Shown here one piece after another: positions 41,027 through 50,399 of a stretch of DNA of 64,000 nt. A program made the translations under genes and the position numbers. The first letter of the stretch is position 1. Each line of letters begins with the position of its first letter. Location: assembly GCA_012845835.1 (NCBI GenBank), contig JABAKD010000027.1:13748487-13812486 (forward strand), read 5' to 3'. This DNA is from Undaria pinnatifida. Taxonomy: Eukaryota > Sar > Phaeophyceae > Laminariales > Alariaceae. Below the pieces are notes generated by a model, which was not told where the DNA came from, did no database searches, and saw only the letters and a program-made list of their open reading frames with translations.

Positions 41027-41060
41027 GAAGCCTCGTCATTCATTCACACAAACGTTCGAC

Positions 41061-41174
41061 CAAGAATACCGGGGAGGGGGGTGGGGGGGGGATTCCCCCA
41101 TTTTCTATTTTCAATGCCGGGTGCGAGCCGCTCGTGCACGAGCATCCCACTAACTGTAAGGGTGTACAGCATTA
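41061..41174. other. Short unassigned gap
   Basis: No feature seen beyond a short G-run at 41086-41092. Confidence 0.3.
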
Positions 41175-41395
41175 GTCCCTGAGTTCCTCGCATGAGGAAC
41201 TCAATATCTCACCCGATACTATATGACTTCGAAGGCATTCGTTCGCACATCCCGACTAAGCTTCTCTATGCCTTAGTCCGAAAATAAAACTTACTCGTGA
41301 AAATTGCGTTACTTACTCCGGTAGTTCCTCACACCACGAGGACTTTTTTTGGCAAAAAAACTGCAACCCCTTATTATCGTGGGATGACTAGATTG
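41175..41395 (+). repeat. Repeat R5, copy 1
   Basis: AATATCTCACCCGATACTA, GACTTCGAAGGCATTCG, CTAAGCTTCTCTATGCCTTA and AAAAACTGCAACCCCTTA match 43455-43690 in order; a shorter match lies at 61790-61920. Confidence 0.55.
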
Positions 41396-41895
41396 TTCAC
41401 GGACCAAAAAAAAAATCGTTTTGGCGATTAGTTTGGCGCCGCAGAGGGTAATTTTTTTTACGCCCATTCCGTTGCTAACTCGTATCGCTCACTTCTCAAA
41501 TTGAAGCATTTCAAGAGGAAAGTTTGTTATTGATAGACGGCAAAGGAACAGGGGGACGTGTTGGTTTGTTGTGCTTGCGGACAAGCCTGATTTACTATGC
41601 GGTACCAGGTATTATATTGGTGTGTGTGACGGTGTAGCATCTTCGGAGATGCGGGGGGACTAATCGTTTCGCGAAAGAGCACAATAATCTTGGTATATAT
41701 GTGACCGTGCACGCAGGGGTCTCGTATATACCAAAACATTGCAAACGGGGCAAGCCCCCTTCGTCAGCCTATACGCCTACTTAAATTAATAGTACCTGCA
41801 ATTAATGTTTACGATATTTTCTGCACCTCTTCTCTTCTTCTCCCATATCATGACGGCGCTCCGGGTGCGCCGAGTCTTCTCCTCGTGAGGCAGCC
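41396..41895. other. Unassigned stretch
   Basis: No gene or repeat recognised; a TACCAGGTA 9-mer lies at 41603. Confidence 0.3.
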
Positions 41896-42085
41896 CGCAA
41901 CCCCCCACCTGGTTTTACTGATGAGGTCACTGACGCGTGCTATATACGGTAGAGGTATACCTTTTTTTGGCGATTTGGCTATTTTGTTTTCTGAATGACG
42001 GTGGGCTCCTTAAGCCAAAATCGTCGGGAAAAAAAAAAATAATAGGCCATTTTTTGTTGGATGATTCTCGTGGTGTACCTAGGCC
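41896..42085 (-). mobile_element. Partial family A copy, tandemly duplicated with its flank
   Basis: CCCCCCACCTGGTTTTACTG, then GACGCGTGCTATATACGGTA, GAATGACGGTGGGCTCC, AAAATCGTCGGG and GTGTACCTAGGCCAT. The next segment (42086-) begins with the same flank and element end, so this is a ~190-bp tandem duplication carrying half of family A. Confidence 0.6.
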
Positions 42086-42402
42086 ATTGCAATCCCCCAC
42101 CTGGTTTTGCCGATTAGATCCCTCACGCGTGCTATGTACAGTAGAGGTATACCTTTTTTTGGCGATTTTGCTTTCTGAATGACTGAAGACACTCCTTAAC
42201 CCAAAATCGTCGGAAAAACGCCATTTTTTGGTTGTATGATTCTCGTTGTATACCCAGGCCATGGGATCTTTCATCCGGGATCATATCAGTTTTGGATTTT
42301 TCTCTCCGTAGAATCAGTTTTTTTTGGAGAGGTCTTAAGCTCTCAAATTGAGGATACAACCTTGAGGAAAAAAAAAATGTGGTGCGCCTCTCTCGCGCTA
42401 CG
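42086..42402 (-). mobile_element. Family A element
   Basis: CACGCGTGCTATGTACAGTA and AGAGGTATACC at the left; GAATGACTGAAGACACTCC, CCCAAAATCGTCGG, ATACCCAGGCCATGGGATC, AGAGGTCTTAAGCTCTC; right end GGTGCGCCTCTCTCGCGC. Confidence 0.65.
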
Positions 42403-42464
42403 AGTGATCCCGAGCTCCTGTAAGAAAAAGCTCCCCAACGTGACCCCCCCTCACCGTCGCCTGG

Positions 42465-42672
42465 GTCATCCTTACGAGTGGTTCTTGGAAGGATGTGCGG
42501 TTCACCCTCCATGCCCGGCTCGCCGAGGAACACCTTCCCCCCCGGCGCTTCGCGCTCATGGTGCAAGCAAGCAATGTCTGCCTGGTGGTTGGTGAAGACC
42601 CGAACGTGCTCCGTCCCGGTTTAGTAGTAGGGATGCCAAGGTCTATGGTCATACGACTACGGCCAAGCACAA
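42465..42672 (-). repeat. Repeat R3, copy 1
   Basis: About 170-200 bp shared with 58550-58725 and 63815-63964. Minus-strand words: GGCCGTAGTCGTATGACCAT, GGGACGGAGCACGTTCGGG, CACCAACCACCAGGCAGACA, GCGAAGCGCCG and GGTTCTTGGAAGG (plus). Frames in it are open in more than one phase. Unclassified. Confidence 0.6.
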
Positions 42673-42875
42673 ACTAAGTACACCGCCCCCGCCCCCGCCC
42701 CCGCCCCCCACAGCCGTAGCGTAGCCTGGGTCGTCTCACCCGAAACATGCTATAATGCCATGCCTCTATCGTGTGGTGTGATGCTGCTGGATCTTACAGT
42801 AGCGCACGACGCAAGCTACCGCAGAGATGCATCCCTTTCTTTCTGAAGCTCCTCACACGAGGACCTCATATATAT
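42673..42875. other. Short gap with (CCCCGC)n at 42682-42709
   Basis: CCCCGCCCCCGCCCCCGC simple repeat; otherwise nothing recognised. Confidence 0.5.
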
Positions 42876-43262
42876 GGCCGGTCACCCCGGTGGCGTATCA
42901 GGTTATACTCGAGCCTGGTGTAGGCCAGTTTCGTGAGTTCGGGTCTGCCCGAGTGCATATATACTCGTACAAATTGGTGGGAACTTTTTCTTGTGCCCAA
43001 TTTGACTTGCGGAAAACGCGAGAGAGCGTGAGTTAGCCAACACTCGATGACAAATCGACGAGCAGTGGGATTGTTGAACCCTAGAGATGCGCATTAAAAA
43101 AGTGAAGGCAACAGCCGAGGGGGGGGGGGGGGGGAAGGAACGACACCTGTGTGGCCACGGCTTGAGTTCATCAGAAGCTGGAAAGTAGAAAAAAATGTTA
43201 CGAAAAACAAAAAACAAAAAACAAAAAACAAAAAACAAAGAAAACAAAATAAAAACACCCAT
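42876..43262 (+). mobile_element. SINE-1, copy 2, full-length
   Basis: The head GCCGGTCACCCCGGTGGCGT, ATCAGGTTA (A-box-like), CTCGAGCCTGG and GAGTTCGGGTC (B-box-like) is tRNA-derived. The body has GACTTGCGGAAAACGCGAG, CACTCGATGACAAATCGAC, AGCAGTGGGATTG and CAGAAGCTGGAAAG, and a (CAAAAAA)n tail (43200-43250). The mismatches argue that it is no longer a tRNA. Confidence 0.75.
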
Positions 43263-43454
43263 AAAAAACATTGGTTTCGATAAAAATATGGGAGAAGTTC
43301 ATCCCGATGCACAATGACATGCATGGCTTAGGTATTAGAAGCGCAATCATGCTGCAATAAAACAAGAACGTTCACGCCTCTACAGCTGGAAACCCTATAC
43401 TTTTTCCAAGCAGTTTTCTTTTCTCCCCAAAAATGGGTTTCCCGATACAGAGAG
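43263..43454. other. Short unassigned gap
   Basis: No feature recognised. Confidence 0.3.
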
Positions 43455-43690
43455 CCATCCCACGGTGCGGGGGTGCAGCAATATCTCACCCGCCGATACT
43501 ACATGACTTCGAAGGCATTCGCTAGCACAACCCGAGACCAAGCTTCTACTCGTATGCCTTCTTAGTCCTAAAACAACAATATGTACTCGAGAAATTACTT
43601 GACCACAGTATACAACCGTCTCATTCGGACAGAGGGGATATACCTTTTTTTTTGTGCAAAAATTGCAACCCCCTACCATGGATGATCTGT
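43455..43690 (+). repeat. Repeat R5, copy 2
   Basis: AATATCTCACCCGCCGATAC, GACTTCGAAGGCATTCGC, CCAAGCTTCTACTCGTATGC and AAAAATTGCAACCCCCTA. A family A-like GGGGATATACC plus T-run lies inside near 43635. Confidence 0.55.
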
Positions 43691-43810
43691 GGATGATCTG
43701 TGTACTTCGTGGCAGACAGATCCTTGGTCAAACGTGACCTGCATCCAATACTCGAAGTATGTATAGATAATGTTGCCGCGGGTATGTATCTATCTGTGTA
43801 TCGATCGGCG

Positions 43811-44085
43811 CGTGCTACGATAGAGGTGCACCACTTTTTTTCTGAGGTTTTCTCCATTTTGGGAGCTTACGACACCTCTCCGAAAAAAAACTGATTCAAA
43901 TGGACCGAAAAAAAAAAACTGCTACGTACCGGATGGAACATCCCACATGGCCTAAGTACACAACGAGAATCGTGCAAAAAGTGTCCTATTATTTTTTTTT
44001 TTCCGACGATTTTGGGAGTGTCTCAAATCATTCAGAAAACAAAATAGCCAAAAAAAGGTATACCTCTATCGTATATAGTAGGCGT
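43811..44085 (+). mobile_element. Family A element, best-preserved copy
   Basis: Left CGTGCTACGATAGAGGTGCA, T-run, TTTTGGGAGCTTACG, ACCTCTCCG, GTACCGGATGGAACATCCC, ACATGGCCTAAGTACAC, TTCCGACGATTTTGGG, ATCATTCAGAAAAC; right AAGGTATACCTCTATCGTAT. The host TTAA is replaced here by AGTG, so no family P can use it. Confidence 0.7.
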
Positions 44086-44154
44086 GTTATGTTGGCTTGG
44101 ATCTGCACTCTCCACCACAGATAAATCCTGCACAGCATGTAGTAAGCTCAAATA

Positions 44155-44482
44155 TATATATTTTTTTCTCACACTTTTGCTTTCCAGCTTCTGGACAAGC
44201 CGTGGTCACAGGTACGTGCCTTAAGTTCTCTTCTTCCCCCCGGTTCTTGCCTTCAATTTTTATCGCGCATAGGGTTCAGCAATCCCACTGCTCGTCGATT
44301 TTTCATCGAGTGTTGCTAACCCACGCTATCGCGCTTTCCGCTAGTCAGAGTGTGCACAAGAAAAAGTCCCAACGAATGTATACGAGTATGCACTCGGGGG
44401 GGGGGCTCGAACTCACGAAACTGACCTATACCAGGCTCGAGGATAACCTGATACGCCACCGGGGCGACCGGCTTAGGTATAC
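44155..44482 (-). mobile_element. SINE-1, copy 3, near full-length
   Basis: The reverse complement begins GCCGGTCGCCCCGGTGGCGT, ATCAGGTTATCC, GAGCCTGGTATAGG and GAGTTCGAGCC, and runs through GCGGAAAGCGCGATAGCGTG (approximate) to CAGAAGCTGGAAAGC. The T-run at 44161-44168 (plus strand) is its A-rich tail. Confidence 0.7.
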
Positions 44483-44939
44483 ATAGGAGCTTGTCGATCT
44501 AGGTTGTAGCTTTTCCACCGCCATTTGGGGTGGTTGTGTGACTTTGCTCGTCAAAGGACACGCGGCTTGTCTCGATCGAGCGCGGTGTTCATCTCTTTTT
44601 CACCGCCCAAGTACACCGTATAATAAGGATGGGTATCTTGTTGTTGTTGTTGTTGTTGTTGTTGTCTCACATTAACTCTTGTCAAACATCTAGAGTCCGC
44701 GGTCTCACCCAAAGGTGCTGGAGCCCTAAGAAGATCCGAAAGACCAAGTGAAATCAAAACTCGTCCGGGAATTACTACGCTTTCCCGCCTAAAAACGCAC
44801 GATACGAAGAAGGCGCACAAGTGAAATGATCAAATGTGCAAACTGAACTAACATGGCCGCGGGTATCCACTCAACAACGGCGTAGAGTTCCCCCGTTTCC
44901 GCAACTAACCAACTCGGGGCTACAAACTACTAGAAGGGT
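44483..44939. repeat. Unassigned, with (GTT)n at 44636-44664
   Basis: Nine or so GTT units. CACGCGGCTTGTCTCGATCG at 44560 resembles GACACGCGGCTAATTCCGAT at 45241, a small duplication bracketing the GATC array. No gene recognised. Confidence 0.45.
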
Positions 44940-45185
44940 CTAGGTTATCTAGATCGTGATCTGTCCGAGGTGTAGATTATCTACATCGTGATCTGTAGAT
45001 GATCTAGATCGTGGTCTGTCGGAGGTGTAGAGTATCTAAATCGTGATCTGCCCGAGGTGTAGATGATCTAAATCGTGGTCTGTTCGTGGTGTATATGATC
45101 TAGATCGTGATCTGTCCGAGATGTATATGATCCAGATCGTGATGTGTCCGAGGTGTACATGACCTAGATCGTGATCTGTCCGAGG
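44940..45185 (+). repeat. GATC-rich 32-bp satellite, array 2
   Basis: Monomer as in array 1: GATCTAGATCGTGATCTGTC then CGAGGTGTAGAT, about eight units. Bracketed by a diverged duplicate flank (44510-44620 and 45190-45310, both with a GTGTGA…CACGCGGCT…TACACCGTAT order). Confidence 0.75.
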
Positions 45186-45736
45186 TGCCCTAAGCTTTTC
45201 CACATCGATGGTGTATGATTTCGTGACTTCTCTCGTCGAAGGACACGCGGCTAATTCCGATCGAGAGCATTATCGATCACTTGTTTCACCTCGGAAGCAC
45301 GGGTACACCGTATGTTAACAATGCGTTATTCAAACGATCACGGGAAAAAATAGTCAAGGGAATCGTGACAACAAAAAAAAAAAAAAATGATACTTCTCGA
45401 AGTATTAATTTCGAGTAGAAATCGAGTGATATTATATGTATTTGTGTCACGAATACACTGATGTTTTTTTCTTTTTTTTATTCTGAAGCTTTTAAAAACA
45501 ATGTAACAGTCAGTATATACACTTCAGAGGGTTCACTCGACCAAAAGAAACGACGATTTTTTTTATTTATTTTTTTCAAGCGTGTGACATTCATAATTTC
45601 GAGGAAATGTTAGGGCCTTTACTGCACAGTAGCCTCTTATATTGTAACACGCGCGCGTAAAATATTGGAGGGTGGGGGGTAGCACCTATTAATGTATTCT
45701 TCTGAGGTTCTTTCCTCGCTTCGGCTCGGTTGAGGA
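45186..45736. other. Unassigned stretch
   Basis: No gene recognised. TCTGAGGTTCTTTCCTCGC with GGTTGAGGAACTTCC at 45700-45750 is a family A-like left-end fragment. Confidence 0.3.
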
Positions 45737-46075
45737 ACTTCCAAAACACTCGAACATTGTAAACAATAGGATGATGAGGCGTTACGGACCTGAGGTTAGC
45801 CGATTAACTTCGAAACACTCGAGCATTAGTAGGATGAGGCGTGCTACGGACCTAGGGTTAGCCGACTAACTTCGAAACACTCGAACATTGTAAACAGGAT
45901 GAGGCGTGTTGCGGACCCAGGGTTAGCCGACTAACTTCGAAACTCTCGAACATTGAAAATATAGGATGAGGCGTGTTGCGGACCTGAGGTTAGCCGAGAC
46001 TAACTTCGAAACACTCGAACATTATAAGTAGGATGAGGCGTGCTACGGACCTAAGGTTAGCCGACTATAGCTATG
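45737..46075 (+). repeat. ~62-bp tandem array, five units
   Basis: TTCGAAACACTCGAACATT, AGGATGAGGCGTGCTACGG and ACCTAGGGTTAGCCGACTAA repeat from about 45740, 45808, 45870, 45935 and 46000. Confidence 0.75.
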
Positions 46076-46185
46076 TAGAGGTAAGCTCTGAGCTGGTTGA
46101 TGACTCTCACACAACAGCGGCTTCTGGGATGTTCCATCTCTCTCCTGTGTTCGTTTGCTTGCTTGCTATCTGCCGAATTTTCAGA

Positions 46186-46470
46186 ATCGTGCTACACGAT
46201 AGAGGCCTCACCCGTTTTTTCTGAGGTCTGCTCCTCGATTTCGGAGCTTAAGACCTCTCCCACAACAAAAAAAACTGATTTTTGGAGGAAAAATAAAACT
46301 GCTACACGACACCGGATGAAAATTCCCAGATCTGGCCTAGGTACACCACGAGAACCATCCGACAAAAACTGGCCTATTTTTTTTTTTTCCGACGATTTCG
46401 GGTTAAGGTGCCCACCGTCATTCAGAAAACAAAATAGCCAAAAAAAGGTATACCTCCATCGTATCATGCG
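46186..46470 (+). mobile_element. Family A element
   Basis: Left CGTGCTACACGATAGAGGC, CTCGATTTCGGAGCTTAAG, CACCGGATGAAAATTCCC, GGCCTAGGTACACCACGAG, TTCCGACGATTTCGGGTTA, ACCGTCATTCAGAAAAC; right GGTATACCTCCATCGTATC. The host TTAA is empty. Confidence 0.7.
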
Positions 46471-46669
46471 TCGCCTTGTGGCGCAGGAGGTGGGGGGGGG
46501 GGGGGGGCACGTTTGCCACAAATCATAACGCCGCGCGCAACAGGAGGAGAGGGGACGCCGTGACAGTCATACATTGAAAAAGATCAAGGTCAAAAGTGCC
46601 GCACGGCGTGAATGATCCCATGGCCGAGGCATGCAACGAATGAGATGCGGACATCAGGCTAAACACCTT
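46471..46669. other. Short unassigned gap with poly-G
   Basis: Poly-G at 46490-46507; nothing else recognised. Confidence 0.3.
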
Positions 46670-46912
46670 ACGGCAGAGGTGGCCACTCCTTTTTTTTTTT
46701 CATGAGGCCCCCCTTGCTTGAAAGGCTCTATAAAAAAAACACCCGTGTGTGCAAAGCAACCCGATGGAAACCCCTATTGCCTACGTATACACCAAAACAC
46801 ACACATATATACATACATGTGTATGCATTTCAAATCAAGAATGACATACCCATTGCGAAAAACTTGGCTCGAGAACCCGCGTCATTCGGGAAAAAATACA
46901 TCTGTATCGTTG
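46670..46912 (+). mobile_element. Diverged family A element
   Basis: CGGCAGAGGTGGCCACTCC, T-run, GAGGCCCCCCTTGCTTG, CCGATGGAAACCCC, TTGCCTACGTATACACC, AACCCGCGTCATTCGGG and CATCTGTATCGTTG follow the family A order with many changes. Confidence 0.45.
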
Positions 46913-46990
46913 ATGACAACCCACATGGAGTAGCTTGTTGGCTCAGACTCGTCGCCAGTCAATCTCAGCAACATGATGTTATTGCTACCG

Positions 46991-47313
46991 ACTGATTCTA
47001 CGATAGCCCCGACCCACAGCCAGAGATTTTCTTCAACGAGCGTTTCATGGCTGCTCGATACGGGGAAAGATCCTAGATGAAGCCCCGACCCAAAGCCACA
47101 GATTTCTTTAACGAGCGTTTCGGGGCTGCTCGACACGAGGAAGGATATGCTATGAAACAATTGTCCTCTCATGTGTGTTCTTGTTTGCAAAGGAAGGACT
47201 ATCGAACGGTGACGTCCGGGTTGCAAGGGGCGCGGTATTTCAGGAGATACGGCCGGGAGCTGGTTTCAAGGGCCATTTCGCTGAAGAAAAAGTTGTGGGG
47301 GGGCTACCGTAGA
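46991..47313 (+). mobile_element. Family C element, copy 4, with internal duplication
   Basis: ACTGATTCTACGATAGCCCC on the left and GGGGGGGCTACCGTAGAACG on the right. The first ~79 bp (GCCCCGACCCACAGCCAGAG to the ACACGAGGAAGG segment) is present twice, making this copy longer than the others. Confidence 0.7.
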
Positions 47314-47671
47314 ACGATTGTACCAGTGTGTTTTAGCCACCCGCCGACAATGTTCTGCTCAAACCCTCGATCACTTCGAAACACGCCAAAAAAAAAGTAG
47401 ACCAAATCAAACCAAAAAGAGAAACCTATAAAACAGGTGCTAAGCTACATGCATCCAAACACACTCTACGAACTACACAGCGCCCCCCTTTCTTTTTTCC
47501 ATCGTGTACACGCGTATGGGCCAAAAAAAGTGTGGGGCCCGCTCGTATGTGTAGGAGCCGAGCGGCCTGCACACAGGCCAGATGCAGGTCGCGACGGGTC
47601 AACTTCAACCTTGCACGTTGGCCCAGACCACTAATCCTCTCCTAGCCCTAACCCTAGCACTATCCGTAGGC
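47314..47671. other. Unassigned, with a telomere-like scrap at 47637-47662
   Basis: CCTAGCCCTAACCCTAGC is a short CCCTAA-like tract. No gene recognised. Confidence 0.35.
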
Positions 47672-47978
47672 ACCTGTTACGGTAGAGGTATACCTTTTTT
47701 TGGCGAAAATGTTTTCTGAATGACGGCTTTCCTTGACCCAAAATCGTCGGAAAATACGCCCCCTTAATTTTTGCAGGATTCTCGTTGTGTACACCCTAGT
47801 AGGCCCCATGGAGAACTTTTTTTTTAAATCCGGAATCACAAGTCAGCGCAGTTTTATTTTGTTTACTCTGCAGATCAGTTTTTCGGTCCCTCGGGTAAGT
47901 GGTGTCTTAGAGTTCCCAAATTGAGGAACGCCCACAAAAAAAAAAAAAAATGATGGGAACCTCTATCGTATAAAACGT
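47672..47978 (-). mobile_element. Family A element
   Basis: TTACGGTAGAGGTATACC on the left, TTCTGAATGACGGCTTTCC, AAAATCGTCGGAAAATACG, GTACACCCTAGTAGGCCCC, AGTTCCCAAATTGAGG, GAACCTCTATCGTATAA on the right. Confidence 0.65.
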
Positions 47979-48337
47979 CTCCCTAAGGTTCCATCAGCCC
48001 CAACCCTTCGGGGGGGTTGGGGGCAGCAGGGGCAGACTTCACGCGCGGCTCCACCTCTCCCCCCCTCCCGTCGTGTTTTTTGGTGGCGTTTTTGTTTTTG
48101 TTTTCGTTTTCGTTTTTGTTTTTTACTTTTGTTAACATATACTCCGGAGTATATATATATATATAACGGGCGGCTCAAAGGTCCGAGCTGCCTCTCGACC
48201 GATAGGACCAACGAGAACTGCCAACAACGACCTGCACACAGCTTGCGTGCAGGCCGGTGCTGCACAGGTTCACTGGGGTGCGCGCGCGTCTACACGAAGA
48301 GAGCTACACCCCTTCTCGTGGCACGAATAATGGCGTT
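47979..48337. other. Unassigned; palindrome ATATACTCCGGAGTATAT at 48137
   Basis: An 18-bp perfect palindrome followed by (TA)n. The motif ATACTCCGGAGTAT also occurs near 51109. (TTTTCG)-type runs lie at 48085-48125. No gene recognised. Confidence 0.35.
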
Positions 48338-48564
48338 GCATCGCATCGCATCGCATCGCGTCGCATCGCATCGCATCGCATCGCATCGCATCGCATCGCA
48401 TCGCATCGCATCGCATCGCATCGCATCGCATCGCATCGCATCGCATCGCATCGCATCGCATCGCATCGCATCGCATCGCATCGCATCGCATCGCATCGCA
48501 TCGCATCGCATCGCATCGCATCGCATCGCATCGCATCGCATCGCATCGCATCGCATCGCATCGC
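48338..48564 (+). repeat. (GCATC)n pentanucleotide microsatellite, ~45 units
   Basis: About 227 bp of almost perfect GCATC, with a single A-to-G change at 48360. All six frames are open because five and three are coprime, giving RIASH- and MRCDA-type repeats. Not coding. Confidence 0.97.
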
Positions 48565-48865
48565 GGTTGGAGTGAATTACCTCCCTGAAGGCGCACTGCC
48601 GCTGTGCCCACGCTTGCTATTCGACGTGCGTGTTAAGTGTGAAGGACTTAGAGGGTGCTAGTCCGTTTGACGACTTTGCAAAAGGTTCACCAATAGCTTA
48701 CTACCCAATCTAGGCCTTATAACACTTTCCCCCCCTGAAACGGGGGGATAGCAGGTCGGCCGGATACACGGACGGACCTGTCAATATCCAAGCGGTTTCG
48801 TTTCCTGGGTATACCGAAGGGGGTATTTTTCAAGTTCGATGTCCAAGGGAAAAATCGCGAAAGTT
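48565..48865. other. Unassigned stretch
   Basis: No gene recognised. CTAGTCCGTTTGACGACTTTG at 48659 recurs as TTAGTCCGTTTGACCACTT at 48956, so the tRNA-like sequence is bracketed by a ~17-bp diverged direct repeat. Confidence 0.35.
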
Positions 48866-48867
48866 TA

Positions 48868-48950
48868 TATTGTGGGTGGATGGTGGGATTCGAACCCACG
48901 ACCCAATAACCCACGGTTTGTCGACGACGCCATTAGCTCAAGCATTCGAG
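48868..48950 (-). other. tRNA-like sequence (degenerate)
   Basis: On the minus strand, GTGGGTTCGAATCCCAC is a perfect T-arm (5-bp stem, TTCGAAT loop), matching the Pol III B-box. Upstream, TTGAGCTAATGGCGTCG resembles an A-box/D-arm, and CATCCAC lies where the acceptor 3' strand belongs. I could not draw a normal anticodon stem, and AACC-GTG-GGTT could be a variable arm of a Ser/Leu-type ancestor. More likely a tRNA pseudogene or SINE head than a functional tRNA. Confidence 0.4.
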
Positions 48951-49084
48951 GGAATTAGTCCGTTTGACCACTTGCATGTAAGGTTAACTTGCTCCGCTGG
49001 TAGGGACTGCTCACGCTATCGCTATAGTGGGATCCGAAGGACGCGCCAGCTAGCGTTGGGTTGCGAAAGCAACTGAGTTAAATC
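48951..49084. other. Short unassigned gap
   Basis: Contains the right-hand direct repeat TTAGTCCGTTTGACCACTT. Confidence 0.3.
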
Positions 49085-49195
49085 GACACACGACGACTCG
49101 TATGAAAATACGTGGAAGTGTGGTGAGCTTGAGCTTCTTTTTTTTTTTCGACCCCATCCGCCGGAGGATGAAAAAAAAAAAAAAAAAAGTTAACC
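49085..49195 (+). repeat. Repeat R6, copy 1
   Basis: AATCGACACACGACGACTCG, GTGTGGTGAGCTTGAGC, T-run, CATCCGCCGGAGGATG, A-run. Matches 55155-55275. CATCCGCCGGAGGATG is itself nearly palindromic. Confidence 0.6.
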
Positions 49196-49380
49196 AACTG
49201 CTTATCTAAACTGAGCCTTATAAGACGTGGGTGACGTCGACCCCAAACTACGGTACTATATAGTACCCCCTCCAATGCTTATCGCAACTAAGCCTTATGA
49301 CACGTGGGTGACGTCCGCGTCGAGCAGGGACCCCGACCTACGGTACTATATTGTATCCCCCCCCCCCCCCCCCCGAGTGT
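49196..49380 (+). repeat. ~85-bp tandem duplication
   Basis: AACTGAGCCTTATAAGAC, GTGGGTGACGTC and CTACGGTACTATATAGTA are repeated as AACTAAGCCTTATGACAC, GTGGGTGACGTC and CTACGGTACTATATTGTA, then poly-C (49358-49373). Confidence 0.6.
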
Positions 49381-50399
49381 TACTACCCAATTTAGACGCA
49401 TGCCGGGGTGCTGAGCGTGGCCGGGTGCTACGATCGAGGCAGTATGTTTAATGGACAGCGTTTTTTTTTTTAATGCTTAGTTGGAAGTGCTTGGCGCGGG
49501 AGGGGGGGGAGGGATCTCAGTGAGGGGGGAGATGCAGGAGGGGACGTGTTGTTTTGAAGGAGTTTTTTGTTTTTGTGCGTCGGCAAGAGTCAGTTTGGGT
49601 TTGTTTGACGTGCTTACTTACGATTTTGTAGGTGGCCTTCGTATTTTTTATTTCATTTTTTTTTATGGTTATGTCTTGCAATTGACCCTATCTATACTGT
49701 GACAGACATACAAGCGCATGTTTTCGGATGGCAACGAAAGCAGCAGTAATATCAGATATATATATATATATCAGTAACATCAGAGATAGCACTTATGGTT
49801 GATGAATTTCCTTCCTGGCTTGAGAAGCTCGCTTTTACCGCTCCCCCGAAAACACCGACTCCCTGACGAAACTGAAAGCGCAACAAGCCGAAAGAACCCA
49901 TACCTAGGAGTGGCAGGGGAGTGACAAAGCTCCTTCCTTCGGCTGGAGTTGAATATTTCGGCCCAAGACGTTTCTGACCCACCTTTGTAGAGATAGATTC
50001 TCTCAAGCGGAACTACTGTGTAGGTTAAACTACGACAACTGACGAGTGCATGTTGATTTAGGACTCAAGCACGCATGCAAAAGCTTGGTTCGGGTTGCAA
50101 GCCCCCACGAAAACATCATGACTTTTGAACGCGTTTCTTATTTCGTTCGCGCCAGACCCGACCGACCAGCCTTTCCCATGATGCCCTAATGATGCCCTAT
50201 CAATAGTTCTGAAAGCAATTACCCTGGCGTTGCTAGCTTTAAAATGATCATGCTAACTGACCGATAGTCGTGTCCGCGCTTGAGGAGCTAGCTCAACCGC
50301 ACTAAATAAGAGGGTCGTCAAAAGAAGATCAGAAACATTAGCTAGTAACCCAAAATAGTGCAGCTCGTACCGCACCATAGAGGGATGACTCAATGACAT
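49381..50399. other. Unassigned ~1-kb stretch
   Basis: No gene recognised. TATATA at 49756-49771. No member of the listed families is seen. Confidence 0.3.

Larger units (their letters stand above)
40490..41060 (+). mobile_element. Diverged family A with minisatellite and family P inside
   Basis: GCATGCTACATATACAT, T-run, AAGGAGAACTCC, GATGGACAATCCCACATGGC and AGCATACAACGAAACAAC mark family A. A minisatellite occupies 40768-40880 and family P 40924-41026. GAAGCCTCGTCATTCATTC resumes family A. The right end is lost. Confidence 0.5.

Noticed and set aside
48270-48661. Six overlapping ORFs of 85-148 codons
   Set aside because: All are read-through of the (GCATC)n microsatellite; the pentanucleotide keeps every frame open.
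48870-49076. ORF beginning with a GGIRTHDP-type peptide
   Set aside because: This is the antisense reading of a tRNA-like T-arm, a well-known source of spurious proteins.
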